Shown piece after piece: positions 54,036-64,000 of a stretch of 64,000 bases of DNA. A program made the position numbers and the translations under genes. The DNA lies in NCBI GenBank assembly GCA_002179805.1, contig NAVB01000209.1, forward strand, positions 1 through 64,000. Reading direction: 5' to 3'. The stretch comes from Acanthamoeba lenticulata. Lineage: Eukaryota > Discosea > Longamoebia > Acanthamoebidae. The notes beneath the pieces were generated by a model, which was not told the origin of the DNA, ran no database searches, and saw nothing but the letters and a program-made list of their open reading frames with translations. Position 1 is the stretch's first letter; each line of letters begins with the position of its first letter.

Positions 54036-56638
54036 TCAGTCGAGGTTCTGCTTGTAGGTGCCGATCTTCTTGCTGTTGAGCTTGGCGGTGATGGTGAAGA
54101 TGGAGCCCTTGTCGCCGGTGAGGGCATAGACGGCGGTGTAGGTACCATCGTTGTTGTCCGTGGTCTGGACCTCAACGTCAGCGTCGTCGGGGCCCTTGAT
54201 GGCCACCTCGAAGTGGTCGCCACCGAAGGTCTTGTTCTCGCCACGCTTGTCGCGCGACTGGACGGTGAAGGAGAAGATGCCGAAGCCCGAGTTGTCGGCG
54301 TCGGTGCCCTCCTTGCAGTGGACGTGGAACGGAGCGTCCTTGATGGGGGCGCCCTGGAAGGCGACGTTGATGTCGTACTCGCCGGGGTGCTCCGGGTCGA
54401 ACTTGACGCCGTAGGTGCCGTCGCCGTTGTCGGTGACGTCAGCGTGGACGTTGCCGTTGGGGCCCTTGATCTCGACGTCGAACTCGTCGCCGCCGTCGAC
54501 GCGCGGGTTGCCGTCCTTGTCGACAGCGTGGATGGTGAACACGCCGGGCTCGTTATCAACGAGGCCCTCGAGGCCGGGACCCTCGGCCCAGGTCTTGGAG
54601 GCGTCGGGAATGGCCTTGATGTGGACCTGGCGCGGCACGTCCTTGATGGGCTCGTCGTGCAGGGTCACGTTGACGCTGTAGTCACCGGGCTCGGTGGGCG
54701 TGTACTCGACGGTGTAGGTGCCATCACCATTGTCCGTCACGGAGGGCTGCACGTCGGCGGGGCCCTCGACGGCGACCTTGAACGGGTCACCGCCATCAGT
54801 GCACTTCTGACCGTCGGCGTCGACGGCGTGGATGGTGAAGACGGCGGGCTTGGTGGCCTGGCCGCCCTCGAGGCCGGGACCCTCGGCGTACGAGTTGCCC
54901 GAGCGGGCGCCCTCGATGAGGACCTTGTAGGGGCTGCCCTTGATGGGCTCATCGTCGAGCGTGATGTTGACAAAGTAGTGGCCGGGCGTGGACACCTGGT
55001 AGGCGCCATCAAAGGTGCCGTCGTTGTTGTCGGTCAGCGTGGGGTCGGCCACGTCCTCGGGGCCCTGGACCTGGACCTGGTACTTGTCACCGCCAGACTT
55101 GACCTGCTCGCCCTTGTCGTTGAAGGACGTGATGCGGAAGTGCGCGGGCTTCTTGGTCTGCGCGCCCTCGACACCGGGGCCCGTGGCGACCGAGTGGCCG
55201 GCGTTGGGGCCGTCAGCGTGGACGTGGTAGGGCGAGTTCTTGATGTGCTCATCGCGGAGCTTAATGGTGATGGTGTAGTCGCCGGGCTTGGTCACGGTGT
55301 ACTGGACGGGGTACTTGCCGTCGCCGTTGTCGGTCACCACGGCCTGGACAGTGCTGTCGGGGCCAGCCACGGTCACCTCGAACTGGTCGCCACCGGTGGG
55401 GAGCTCCTCGTCGAAGTAGTTCTTGGCCACGATGGTGAAGTGGGCCGGCTGGTAGGTGTCGGCGCCCTCGAGGCCCGGGCCGTAGGCGTAGCACAGCGAC
55501 GGGTCGGCGGTGCGCTTCTTGCGGGCGAGCTCCTCGCGCCTGCGCTGCTCCTCCTCGCTCAGGTAGTTGCGGAAGGCCGAGACGTAGGTCATCAGCGACA
55601 GCTCGTCGGGCGTGTTGACCATGTCCTCGGGGTCGATCAGGCGGGCAATGTTGTACTGGTCGAGCGCGGTCTGCATGGCCTTCTCGAGGTCCTGCAGGGC
55701 GTCGCCGGTCAGGGCCGACATGTCGTGCGGGGTGAGCACGCCCGGCTGGAGCGAGTCCGCCAGAGCGTTCAGCACCTTACCGTCGCACCAGCTGCGCGCA
55801 AGGCAAAGCACAACGTCAGCAAATATTCAAGTAAAAAATTGTGAATAATTAATAACTCCGAAATTAATTACTGCATGGTTATGGAAACGACGCCTCAACC
55901 CGCCAGCTCGAGACAACGACGCAAATGAAATTGGGGTATTGTGGCGGTCTCTGAGAAGGAAACGGCGAGGAGCTCGTACTTGGTGGTGAAGTTGACGACG
56001 GGCTTGTCGACGTTGTAGGGGGCAATCTGCTTGTTGACCCACTGGAGGAGCTCCCACTTGGGCGAGCCCTCGCCGATCATGTTGATCTGGTAGCGCAGAA
56101 TAAGCGTCCAGATGAGACCCAAGATGAGCTTCAGCTTGCCGTCCACGATATCTGAAACACGCGAAAGTGTTCTTCTTGGTGAGCAAGGAACGAGCGCTCA
56201 AGCCACATGGTTGGGATTGAACGTACCCTCGGGACCGATACCGACGAGCTGGAGGCCCTCGTCCTTGATGAACTTGACGGCGCGGCCGTTGTTCTCAAGG
56301 AAGTGGTAGCGCATGGTGGGCTTGTGGTTAAACTTGCCGAGCGACTTGGACGAGATGATCTCGAGCAGGTTGCACAGGTTGATACCGTTCGACAAATCAG
56401 TCTCGATGTTGTCGATCTTCAGGCGCCTCTCCGAGAGGAACTGGTTGGCCCAGCGGGTGAAGGCCTGTGTGGCAGTAAACACATACGATCAGCAAAAAAT
56501 GCTTTGACATTAAACATCGCGTAGCGAGCCGGCAAATTGGCCACCGCCCGTCACTGGGAAGTGGCGAAGTGGGGAGTGAGGTTGCCGCACCTTCTTCTGG
56601 ACATCAACCCAGGTCTTGTCGCCACTCTGTTCAGCCAT
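54036..56638 (-). CDS. Gelation factor / filamin (ABP-120-like) actin crosslinker
   Basis: Crosslinks F-actin at the cortex. The N-terminal actin-binding region has two CH domains (AFTRWANQFLSERRLKIDNI, DLSNGINLCNLLEII; LKLILGLIWTLILRYQI, NWCDGKVLNALADSL). After a charged spacer (EEEQRRREELARKK) come five filamin immunoglobulin repeats, recognisable by YGPGLEG, TGPGVEG, EGPGLEG and AEGPGLEG starts and TDNGDGTY/GDYTI cores. The fifth is atypical (starts SGFGIFSF) and ends the protein at NLD, 54036. Dictyostelium ABP-120 has six repeats, so this is one shorter; the last repeat probably dimerises. The CH part is cut by four introns while the repeat part is one long exon. Start MAEQSGDKTW at 56638. 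Confidence 0.95.
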
Positions 56639-57127
56639 GTTGGTGCTTGTGTACTGCTGCTGAGTGAGAAGAAGAAGAGCTGCCGGCCTCTTCAAAGGTG
56701 CCTGCCGGCGGGAGACCTTGGCGGTAGTCCCAACCCCCCATTCGCTGGGGTCCTTGACGGCCAGTGACACCGCAGTCGCGACCCCGAAATTGCAGTCGTT
56801 ACCGCTTGGTCGCTGTACGACGCAACGAGAGCAAGAGGCCCAGGCACCGCGCCCGCTTAGCAAGTGTGCGTGTGCTCGCTCTGTCGCGCGCCTTTTCGGA
56901 AAGGCCGACAGGTTCAAACTGGCGCAGACCAGGAGGTGTCGTCTTCTTCTCCTTGGCCCTACGGGGTTTGTATGTTGGTGAAAATCGTTTTTCTTTGAAT
57001 TTTCTTTTTGAGGTCGACAAAAGGGCCACAGTCAGGAGCCCAGGAGGCAGAAAAAGGAGAACGAGAAGAAGGTGTGCCTCTTCACGAACCAAAGCCGCCG
57101 CTCAGTGACTTCTGATCTGCCGAGAAG
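56639..57127. other. Divergent spacer between filamin and PH-domain genes
   Basis: No gene evident; likely promoters for both directions. Confidence 0.5.
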
Positions 57128-58468
57128 ATGTCGCGCCCGCGAGTTGACTCAGATACCTCGGGTAAGTCCCGTTCATCGCGCCTGAGCGTCTCGACCGACG
57201 TAAGCCTTCCTCTTAAGGATTACATCCCACCGGTAAGAGAGGAGCGCTCAAAGAAGGGGAGTCGCACAGCGCGCTCGCCTCGCTCACCCACAAGGCGAGA
57301 CTCGGTCTCAGATCAATGGGAAGGGGGTTACCGCGAGAGGAAAGAAAGAGAGAAGGAACGCAAAGAGAAGGAGCGTAGAGACCGTGAGCGAGACCGGGAC
57401 AGAAGGAAGGAAAAGACGCAGGGGGAGGAGAAGAGTCAGACCTACAGAGGCCGTAAGGAAGAAGAACGCGACAGAATGCACGTCAGCGGATCTGTGCGCC
57501 CGGTAACTCGCGAGAACAAGACTGTCCGAGAGAACTTCTCCCGTTCCAAGTCAGCCCGCGACGTAGAAAACGTGAAGAAGCAAGAGGAACAGGAAGACTC
57601 GGAGCTGACAAACGACGAGGACTTCTCGTCTGAGGAAGAGGTTGAAGTGGAGGGCGAGACCGTGATGCGCCGGCGTCGTTCGCAGTCAATGAATCGAGAC
57701 GCCCTCACCAGCCCCAAGGACATGGAGGGCTGGCTGAACTGGCTGAGTGAGGGCTTGTTCTTCAACCGGTGGAAGCGCTGTTACTTCGTGCTCGAGTACC
57801 CGTTCCTCAACCTCTACCCAGACATTCTTCCCACCAACCTCCGCGAGAGGGCTGCCGCCAAGCCCAAGGGCAAGCTGTCCATGCGTGGTGGCAGTCTCGT
57901 TGATGCCACACTCAAGGATGACGCCAGGAACGCGCCCCACGCCGACAAGCGCTTCCGCATGCGTAGCGGTGGCAAGCAGTGGATTCTCGAAGCCGAAACG
58001 CCAGAGGTCAAGAACTCATGGGTGACCGCGCTTCGCAACCACATTGAGTTTGCCAACCCGGCCAAACGGGTCAGCGGTGTCAGCTATGACTGCAAGGTAC
58101 GCCGCTGCCCTCCCGACACATGAAGTGTACTCTATGTGCACGGAACCTTGTCTAATATGCTTCCCCTGCATGGCCAGGCCAATGACGACGCCGTCACACC
58201 AATGCGCCTGACCATTGAGTTGCCCAGGATCACTCTACAAAACCTCAAGTATAACAAGGTGGTGTGGTCGAAGCCCATGAAACAGCTGCGCACCATCGTC
58301 CGCCCCAAGGATGCCTCGCCGAACGAGATCCTTCTTGACTTCTACGAATATGGCGGCTCTGCAAAGCTGATCTTTGACAACGTGCCTGCAAAGACCATCC
58401 ACAACCACCTCAATGGCATCTTGCTCACGCACATGGAGTGGAAGAGCGAATTCCCGCCACGCGAATAA
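57128..58468 (+). CDS. PH-domain protein with charged N-terminal region
   Basis: Two exons. The first 200 residues are Arg/Glu/Ser-rich, with RERKEREKERKEKERRDRER and an acidic EEEVEVEGE, and are probably disordered. A PH domain follows (DMEGWLNWLSEGLFFNRWKR, CYFVLEYPFLNLYPDIL, WILEAETPEVKNSWVTAL). After an intron the second exon encodes about 100 residues (MRLTIELPRITLQNLKYN, EILLDFYEYGGSAKLIF), possibly a second PH/FERM-like sandwich. The protein ends FPPRE at 58468. PH domains bind phosphoinositides or proteins; which applies here cannot be seen. No catalytic domain. Confidence 0.85.
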
Positions 58469-58633
58469 GCAGTCTGTTCCCTTTCACCATCTCTCAGGCT
58501 TCTTTTTTTTTTGTTTGCTCGCGCTGCTTTCCCCGAAGGCTCTTGGCCTCTGGATAACAATACACGTTGGGGAGGGAGGGACAACAACGACCTGAAGATG
58601 ACGTATGTTACAGACAAAGGAAAGCGAAGCATG

Positions 58634-59626
58634 CTAAGGAGGAGACACGCGCTTCTTCATCTCGAGGAGGTTGATATCGCGCGAGTTTTGGTACCTCGCA
58701 TCGATCAGGCTCGGCGCAACCTGCACATCGCGAACGACGGCACACGTGAGGGCGTCTGGGGAAATTCACAGAGGGAGAGCATAAAGGAAGACGATACCCG
58801 CTCAAAGGTGAAGTACTTCTCGACGTTGGCCCAGAAGGCGCGTGCGGCGTCAGGGTTGTGCTCCTGAAAGGCGATCAGCACCAATGTCTCGTCGGCCGCG
58901 ATGGCGTGCATTGTGCGGAGCAACTCGGGCACGCAGGTGTCGGTGTAGATGCAGTCAGCCACGAGCAAATGGTCGTACGTGCCGGGGAGGCCCTCCCAGT
59001 CGCTCTCACGGCCCCTGTGGGAAGGGAGCGCGTGAGAGAGCAACATTCATCGCAGCTGATAAGATTAAAGAGTACCAGAAGAGTTCCTTGCATGTGACGG
59101 AGCCCTGGGCAGCAAGAATAGCGTCTTTGTTCTTCTCGACGTTGATGCGCGTCAATGGGAGCACCCACTCGCAGTCGGTGGCCGTCACGGTGGCGCCGAG
59201 AGCCGCTGCCGCGATACCAACCACACCGCAGCCGCAGCCAAACTCAATGGCCTTGTTGCCCCGCCCAAAGGTGCCCTCCTTATGCTTGGTCTCCAGGTAA
59301 GACGCCAGCACTAAGCTCTGCGACGCAAACGTCAGCACCAATCTTTGGCGAGAAGAGGAAAAGGGCAGTACCGCGTCCCAGACTGTCAACCCCAAGCAAG
59401 AGGGGGAGTTGGCGATGCCCTGCTCGAGGTGCAAAGTGCGTCCATTCACAGACAGAGTAAATTCATCCAGAAATCGTTCCTTGTCGGTGCGGTTCAGACG
59501 CCGCCATTCCCCCTCTGGTGTCTCCTCGTTGGCCCACTTCGCGTCAAGCTCTTCACGACGTGCTTCATAATCCGCCACCCAAAGTTGTTTCTCCGTCACT
59601 ATATCTTGCCACGCCACACTCTCCAT
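58634..59626 (-). CDS. METTL21-like protein lysine methyltransferase
   Basis: Class I SAM methyltransferase of family 16. LEQGIANSPSCLGLTVWDA precedes the SAM motif I (AIEFGCGCGVVGIAAAALG), motif post I (TATDCEW), and KELFWGRESDWEGL, LLVADCIYTD. The C-terminus, in a separate exon, reads VAPSLIDARYQNSRDINLL and ends at 58634, as in METTL21A/eEF1A-type enzymes. Four exons or so. Start MESVAWQDIV at 59626. Relatives methylate chaperones, eEF1A or VCP on lysine; the target here is unknown. Confidence 0.9.
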
Positions 59627-59717
59627 TCTACTGATTTAATGCCACAGGGTACCCCAAGGGCACAGAACACGTCTGCTATTAAAAAACTAATCATGCAGTC
59701 CACTGCACTTATTGTGA

Positions 59718-59790
59718 GGGGGTGTAGCTCAGATGGTAGAGCGCTCGCTTAGCATGCGAGAGGTAAAGGGATCGATACCCTTCTCCTCCA
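59718..59790 (+). tRNA. tRNA-Ala (AGC), copy 2
   Basis: Identical over 73 bases to 4327-4399, including G3:U70, the U6/U67 mismatch and the unusual T loop. Flanks differ, apart from a TTTT terminator shortly after (59793-59796). It lies between the methyltransferase start and the acetyltransferase start. Confidence 0.95.
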
Positions 59791-59888
59791 AATTTTCTGT
59801 GCGTACAGGCCGGAGCAGTTTTTTTATCGTATTTTATTGCAGTCGGACCAACGTTTGCCAGGCCCAAACCTGCTCCAACTCCCGGCAG

Positions 59889-60947
59889 ATGCAGGTGGCG
59901 ACCTACGACACGGTGCAAGCCTTTACGGCTGCTATCGAGCCGCATCTCCGTCGCACCTCGTGGGCCACCAACCTGCTGCTGGCTCCGGCCTATTCGCAGC
60001 TACAGGCTCCCTCACCAGAAAAGGAGCACTTGCTCTTGGCGACTTGGGCTGCGGAGCGACCGGTACTCTTGCTCGTCCGGGTTGGCTTCTTCCCGCTCTT
60101 TCTCGGCTACACGGACGCCTTCCTAGACCTTTGCGCTGGCACGAGCGTTGACGACCTCCCTGAAGACCATGTCATCTCCGGCCAGCATGTAGCTGCCCTG
60201 GTTGACTACTTGTCCAACAAGCAGCACCTGTCCGACGCGTGGCTGGGCTCGCTGAGGCGAGTCGTGGGGCCTTCTCGTCTCGTGCGCCCGCTCGCGGCTG
60301 GGGTCGGCCGCCTGTTGGGTCGGCAGCCAGTGATGCACTGGGACCTCGCCGCGGCCGCTTGTACTGCACGCACCCTCCGCCTCCAAGATCCGTCGATCGA
60401 CGCCGCGTCTGTTGAAGAGGGCGAAGTGCGCTGGTTCAACCCCGGGTCGGATGACGAGGAACGGCTGGCCGAGCTTTACCAGGTGTTCTCCCTTCCGCCT
60501 GCACCGCTTGACGAGTGCCGCCGACGCGTGCGGGACACGCTGTACAACGAACCGAGCAGCCACGTATTGATCGACCTCCTGCCGACCGTGGGCGCGAGCT
60601 CGGCCGAGGGCCAGGCCAAGAACGTCATCAGCGGCTTTCTTTTCCTCAAGCGGGAGACGCCCTTCAACATATGCATCTCTGCAGTCTGCACAGCTCCCGA
60701 ATACCGGCGGCGCGGCGTCGCCGGACGCCTCGTGCGCGCTGCTGCTCGGCGGGTCCTGTTTCCGGCCGAGTCCAACAGCGACGAAGCGCAGAAGGAGCAG
60801 GTGAAGAAGAAGGAGGTGTGCATCTTCTGGATGGAGGAGGCTCCCGGCCGCATCTACCGCCGGGCCGGGTTCGGGGACGACGGCATGCTCAATCAATGGA
60901 CCGGCTGGACCTTTGAAGGGCTCGACGCTGGCCCCTGGCCTGGCTAG
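59889..60947 (+). CDS. GNAT-family N-acetyltransferase
   Basis: Intronless, about 352 residues, start MQVATYDTVQ at 59889. The C-terminal third is a GNAT domain: VISGFLFLKRETPFNICISA, then motif A VCTAPEYRRRGVAGRLVRAA with the acetyl-CoA pyrophosphate loop (RRRGVAGR), and IYRRAGFGDDGML. The N-terminal half (WATNLLLAPAYSQL, DLPEDHVISGQHVAALVDYL) resembles the N-terminal part of other two-lobed GNAT proteins. The frame is open upstream through the tRNA, but those codons are not coding. The substrate is unknown. Confidence 0.85.
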   Translation: MQVATYDTVQAFTAAIEPHLRRTSWATNLLLAPAYSQLQAPSPEKEHLLLATWAAERPVLLLVRVGFFPLFLGYTDAFLDLCAGTSVDDLPEDHVISGQHVAALVDYLSNKQHLSDAWLGSLRRVVGPSRLVRPLAAGVGRLLGRQPVMHWDLAAAACTARTLRLQDPSIDAASVEEGEVRWFNPGSDDEERLAELYQVFSLPPAPLDECRRRVRDTLYNEPSSHVLIDLLPTVGASSAEGQAKNVISGFLFLKRETPFNICISAVCTAPEYRRRGVAGRLVRAAARRVLFPAESNSDEAQKEQVKKKEVCIFWMEEAPGRIYRRAGFGDDGMLNQWTGWTFEGLDAGPWPG

Positions 60948-61029
60948 TTCCCGACAAGGCTCGTTCAACATGAAGGCTCACATGTAGTTTGAACACCTGA
61001 TTTATTCCTGGATGAGCTCATCCGCTTGC

Positions 61030-62392
61030 TCAGTAGTGGCCGGGAGGATAGCCGCCCGGCGGGTAGGCGCTCGGGGGATAGCCGCCCATGGGCGGCTGAA
61101 GGCCAGGGATTTGCGGCGAGTAGCCGCCCATGGGCGAGGGCGGGTACTGGGGCGGGAAGCCGCCAGGCACCGGGGTCGCGCCAAAGTGGGGCGGCGGCTG
61201 GTAGTGCGGGATCTGGTAGGTTGCGGCGGGGACCACATGCCACAGCTCCCACTCCTTGGCCACGGCGCGGTTGCCCGCCACCTGGTGGTTCTGCTCGGCG
61301 CACAGGTACTTGCCGTGGTGCGACTTCAGCGCGATCTGGCTCCCGCGGTGCTCGACATGGAAGTTCTCCCAGTCCGAGGCGCTGTTTCGGTCGGCCACGA
61401 CTTCGCCTTGGGGCTGCACGACAAGTCGTCAGGACAGATGAAGCTCACAAAGAAGAAGAGGAAGAGGAAGACATACCGTGACGCAGAGGTACTTGCCGTG
61501 GTGCGACTGGAGGGTGGTCCTGCCGTTGACGGTACGCATGGTCCAGGTCTCCCACTCGGCCGGGGTCGACCTGTCGGCCACAACGCGGCCCGAAGGCTCG
61601 GCGCACAGGTAGTGGTTGTGGTGCGACTTGAGGTACACCCTCGACTCTGTCCGAACGCCACACGCGCTCACGTGAGTGAGAGCCCGGCAGGCGAGCGGGG
61701 GCAGCGGTGGCGCACCAGTGGCCGGGGCCGAGTGGTGGTGATGCACGGGTGGCGCCTGGTGATGGTGGTGATGGGTCGGGACCGAGCCAGCGGACAAGAT
61801 GTTCCAGTGCTCCCAATGGCTGGCCGAGCTGCGGTCGGCCACGGCCTTGTGGCTCGGCTCGGCGCACACGTACTTGCCGTGGGCCGTGCGAAGAGCGACC
61901 TGCGTGGCGGGAGGGGGAGGGAGGACAAGCCAGTGAGCTGTGAGGAGGAGAGAAGGGCCGAAGCCTCATGTACGTACGTGGGGGCCATGCTGCTCGACGA
62001 CGAAGTGCTCCCAGTCGGAGGCACTGGTCCGGTCGGCCACCAGCTCGCCCGACGGCTGTTGAACCACGGAAGGTTAGAAGCTTCCTCGCTCCAAAAGTGC
62101 TTCTTCGTCCGCAGTCGTACCGTGGCGCAGAGGTACTTGCCGTGATGGGACATGAAGGTGGTCCTGCCGTTGGAAGTACGCATAGTCCAGGTCTCCCAGT
62201 CGGCCGGGGTCGACCTGTCAGCGACAACGCGGCCCGAGGGCTCGGCGCACAGGTAGTGGTTGTGATGCGACTTCAGATGCACTCTCGACTCTGTTGTTGG
62301 TGATGGTTAGCTCACTGTGGCCACAGTGTCGCTGACAAAGACATACCGGTAGTGACTGAGACGTGGCCATGGTGGTGATGATGGTGGTGCAT
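61030..62392 (-). CDS. Duplicated fascin/hisactophilin-like beta-trefoil protein
   Basis: Starts MHHHHHHHGHVSVTT at 62392. Two copies of a three-part trefoil follow, each beginning ESRVxLKSHHNHYLCAEPSG and containing SHHGKYLC, VADRxSASDWE and a third LRTAHGKYVCAEPSHK or LKSHHGKYLCAEQNHQ unit. The copies are joined by a His-rich linker (THHHHHQAPPVHHHHSAP). The C-terminus is Pro/Gly/Tyr-rich (MGGYPPSAYPPGGYPPGHY). Each copy has introns at matching places, so the duplication carried its introns. The fold is that of fascin and Dictyostelium hisactophilin, an actin and membrane binder sensitive to pH through its histidines; such behaviour here is inference. Confidence 0.85.
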
Positions 62393-62565
62393 CTTGTTGG
62401 TACGCACTGGGCAGTAAACAAACCAAAAGCGGAAGCTTTGGTTTTTCAGGCCCTTGTCGGGGCGAATAAGCTTCGCATGCCTGGCCCGACGAAATGGTGA
62501 ACGCTTCCTCCAGTGTCATGCACACGACGGCAGCGCACAACATTGCTACATAAAGCAAAAATATG

Positions 62566-62636
62566 TGCATCCGCCGGGAATTGAACCCGGGTCTCCCGCG
62601 TGGCAGGCGGAAATCTTGCCACTGGACCACGGATGC
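62566..62636 (-). tRNA. tRNA-Gly (GCC)
   Basis: 71-nt cloverleaf: acceptor GCATCCG/CGGATGC, D stem GTCC, anticodon stem CCGCC/... loop with GCC, T stem CCGGG/CCCGG with TTCAATT loop, discriminator A. A TTTTT terminator follows on the minus strand (62557-62561). Confidence 0.95.
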
Positions 62637-62938
62637 TTTTCTTGTTAGGAGGAGTTGCCAAGCCAAAATGGTATGATGCTTTTCCTCAGGCGGCATGGAA
62701 GCTTAGTGGCGCTGGGCCACGGATGCTTCTCTGGCACAAACTTGTTTTATTCTTCTTCAAAGCTATAAAGCTATTCTTCACTGCTCCAGGTAATGCTGGG
62801 CGAAGTAAACAAGGATAAACCACATCTTCCATCAAGTTGATAAATGAGTTGTTTATTGCAGGCGATCCGCCGAAAAAAATACTAAAATATAAAAAGGACC
62901 AATATGGGAATGCAATATGTGGGAAGGCCGTGAGTTGA
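62637..62938. other. Spacer with tRNA-Gly fragment
   Basis: Mostly AT-rich. It contains a 15-base match to the 5' end of tRNA-Gly (minus strand, 62726..62712, GCATCCGTGGCCCAG, one difference) but no rest of a cloverleaf. Confidence 0.5.
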
Positions 62939-64000
62939 CTAGCACGGCGGATTGACGACCTGACCACCGCCTGAACCATGCAGAGTACGGGCTACGACTT
63001 GACCGATCACTTGACCGTTCTGCAGCGTCACATCGGCACTGGGCGCCAGCAGGGCACCTGTACCCACGCATGGACAGTTAATCGTGGTCCAAGACTGTAG
63101 CAAGGCAAAGCAAAGCGTACCAGGAAGGCCGAAAGACTGGACAACCACCAAGTCAGTGCCACCGCAGATGTTCCACAAGATCGAGCGCGCCGAGACGCTG
63201 CCCAAGTCGACCCCGAAATTGGACAGACGGAGGGAAGACGTAGAATCGTCGATCTCACGCATGACGTTGACGACCACCTCTTCAACAGACTGATCGAAGC
63301 CGACAAAACGAAGGTCTGTTGCGCTCTCCAAGTCACTGGCGCTTACGCTGAAGGTCTGTCGATCCCGTAATACGGACAGATAGAGGTGAGCAATCGTTGC
63401 CAACCAATCAAAGGAGCGAGCTCAACCGCACCTCGACTGCGCTGCCGGAGGCGGTGAAGGTGATGCCGCCCGAGGAATCCACTTCGGCTGCGGTCACACC
63501 TCCTTCTTCCACGGCGCTACACAGGCCTTCGCTTTCATCAAGCAGCTGGCGAAGGGCTTCCTCGAAATCGATGCCGGTGAGGTCGGCCACGTCGCCCACC
63601 TTGACGCTCCCGCTGCCGAAGGAGGGCTGGTTGATCACCTGGACATCGCTTGAGACCAGTACGTTGCCACAGAAGACGAAGCCGTTGGAAAAGTCAAAGT
63701 TGCCGCCAGAGGCGATCAGGGCGAACTGCTCAGCCGCGGCAGCGGTGCATGCGTTGGCCGAAATCCCCTGGTTGATGCCGAAGCTGCGCAGACGCAGCCC
63801 ACCGCGCACTGCGGCCCCTGATTCAAAGTCGCCGTTCACCATATCGAGCCCCGCGGCTCCGCTCGAGCTGTTGTCGGCACTGACGCTCGTGTTGCCAACC
63901 ACAAAGACGCTGAAGGAAGCGGCCGGGCCCAGGCGAGTGTTGTTGGGAGGGCACGACGAGGGCGAAGGGGAGAGTGTAGCCTGCGGGGAGGAAGACGGAG
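62939..64000 (-). CDS. Choice-of-anchor A domain lectin, Jonah-type cyst wall protein (5' end beyond window)
   Basis: The C-terminal exons of a secreted adhesin-like protein. From an intron acceptor near 63981 the sequence reads LGPAASFSVFVVGNTSVSA, GAAVRGGLRLRSFGINQG, ALIASGGNFDFSNGFVFCGN, FEEALRQLLDESEG, then after an intron FSVSASDLESATDLRFVGF, VVVNVMREIDDST, ARSILWNICGGTDLVVVQSF, GTGALLAPSADVTLQNGQVI and ends at 62939. This is the choice-of-anchor A (CAA) domain order (anchor-like GGN, NxxxLxxATxL, VLWNF-like, LAPxAxVTxxNGxIxG). In Acanthamoeba, CAA-domain proteins are the Jonah lectins of the cyst wall, which bind cellulose and chitin (established in the literature). The signal peptide would lie to the right of the window. 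Cell-wall binding here is inferred from that family. Confidence 0.87.

Noticed and set aside
53907..55844. 645-codon plus-strand frame opposite filamin
   Set aside because: Shadow of the filamin repeat exon; repetitive Val/Gly pattern only.
59733..59888. Upstream extension of the acetyltransferase frame through tRNA-Ala
   Set aside because: The extension reads tRNA bases as codons; MQVATYDTVQ at 59889 is the plausible start.

Overview
The window looks like nuclear DNA from Acanthamoeba or a very close amoeba. It is compact and GC-rich. Most genes are cut by many short introns of about 50-90 bases, usually GT(ACG)...(C)AG, and both strands are densely used with short spacers. It carries a conventional myosin II heavy chain whose length (about 1,509 residues) and Ser/Arg/Gly tail tip match Acanthamoeba myosin II. 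It also carries a gelation-factor type filamin, a Rac GTPase, an F-BAR/SH3 protein and a cyst-wall type lectin with a choice-of-anchor A domain. I see no bacterial operons, CRISPR or insertion sequences. All gene models are conceptual splices made by eye; where I give exon borders, a shift of a base or so is possible.

Layout, left to right. 1-5.8 kb: a P450 cut by the window edge (-), a BNR-like membrane protein (-), a tRNA-Ala, a 70-residue protein (-) and an EF-hand/coiled-coil protein (+). 6.0-9.6 kb: a sedolisin-type tripeptidyl peptidase (+). 9.85-25.3 kb: a run of minus-strand genes: a protein with an MGYDTDF-type N-terminus, SRP receptor beta, a DEP-DEP-glutathione peroxidase fusion with an in-frame UGA, an F5/8C protein, a 1,077-residue CBS protein without introns, a KAR5/GEX1/Brambleberry nuclear-fusion protein, an RBPMS-like two-RRM protein and a multi-pass membrane protein. 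25.5-31.6 kb: a DHX57-like RNA helicase (+). 31.8-41.1 kb: an RCK-family kinase (-), an F-BAR/SH3 protein (+), an unknown acidic protein (-) and a homeodomain protein (+). 41.8-49.3 kb: myosin II heavy chain and a second BNR-like membrane protein, paralogous to the one at 2.8-4.2 kb (both +). 49.3-56.6 kb, all minus: an F-box/ankyrin-like protein, Rac, a secreted clan GH-A hydrolase, a doubtful small membrane protein and filamin. 57.1-64 kb: a PH-domain protein (+), a METTL21-like methyltransferase (-), a second identical tRNA-Ala, a GNAT acetyltransferase (+), a duplicated fascin/hisactophilin-like protein (-), tRNA-Gly (-) and a Jonah-type lectin cut by the right edge (-).

The genes do not form one pathway. 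The clearest theme is actin and cortex (myosin II, gelation factor, Rac, F-BAR/SH3, EF-hand, fascin-like, PH), with a second group of secreted or surface proteins (tripeptidyl peptidase, BNR pair, GH-A hydrolase, Jonah-like lectin). The most unusual items are the selenocysteine glutathione peroxidase fused to two DEP domains, and a karyogamy protein in a lineage with no observed sexual cycle. Smaller ones are an exact 27-base dispersed repeat, two apparent GC-AG introns, and a trefoil protein duplicated together with its introns and starting with seven histidines.
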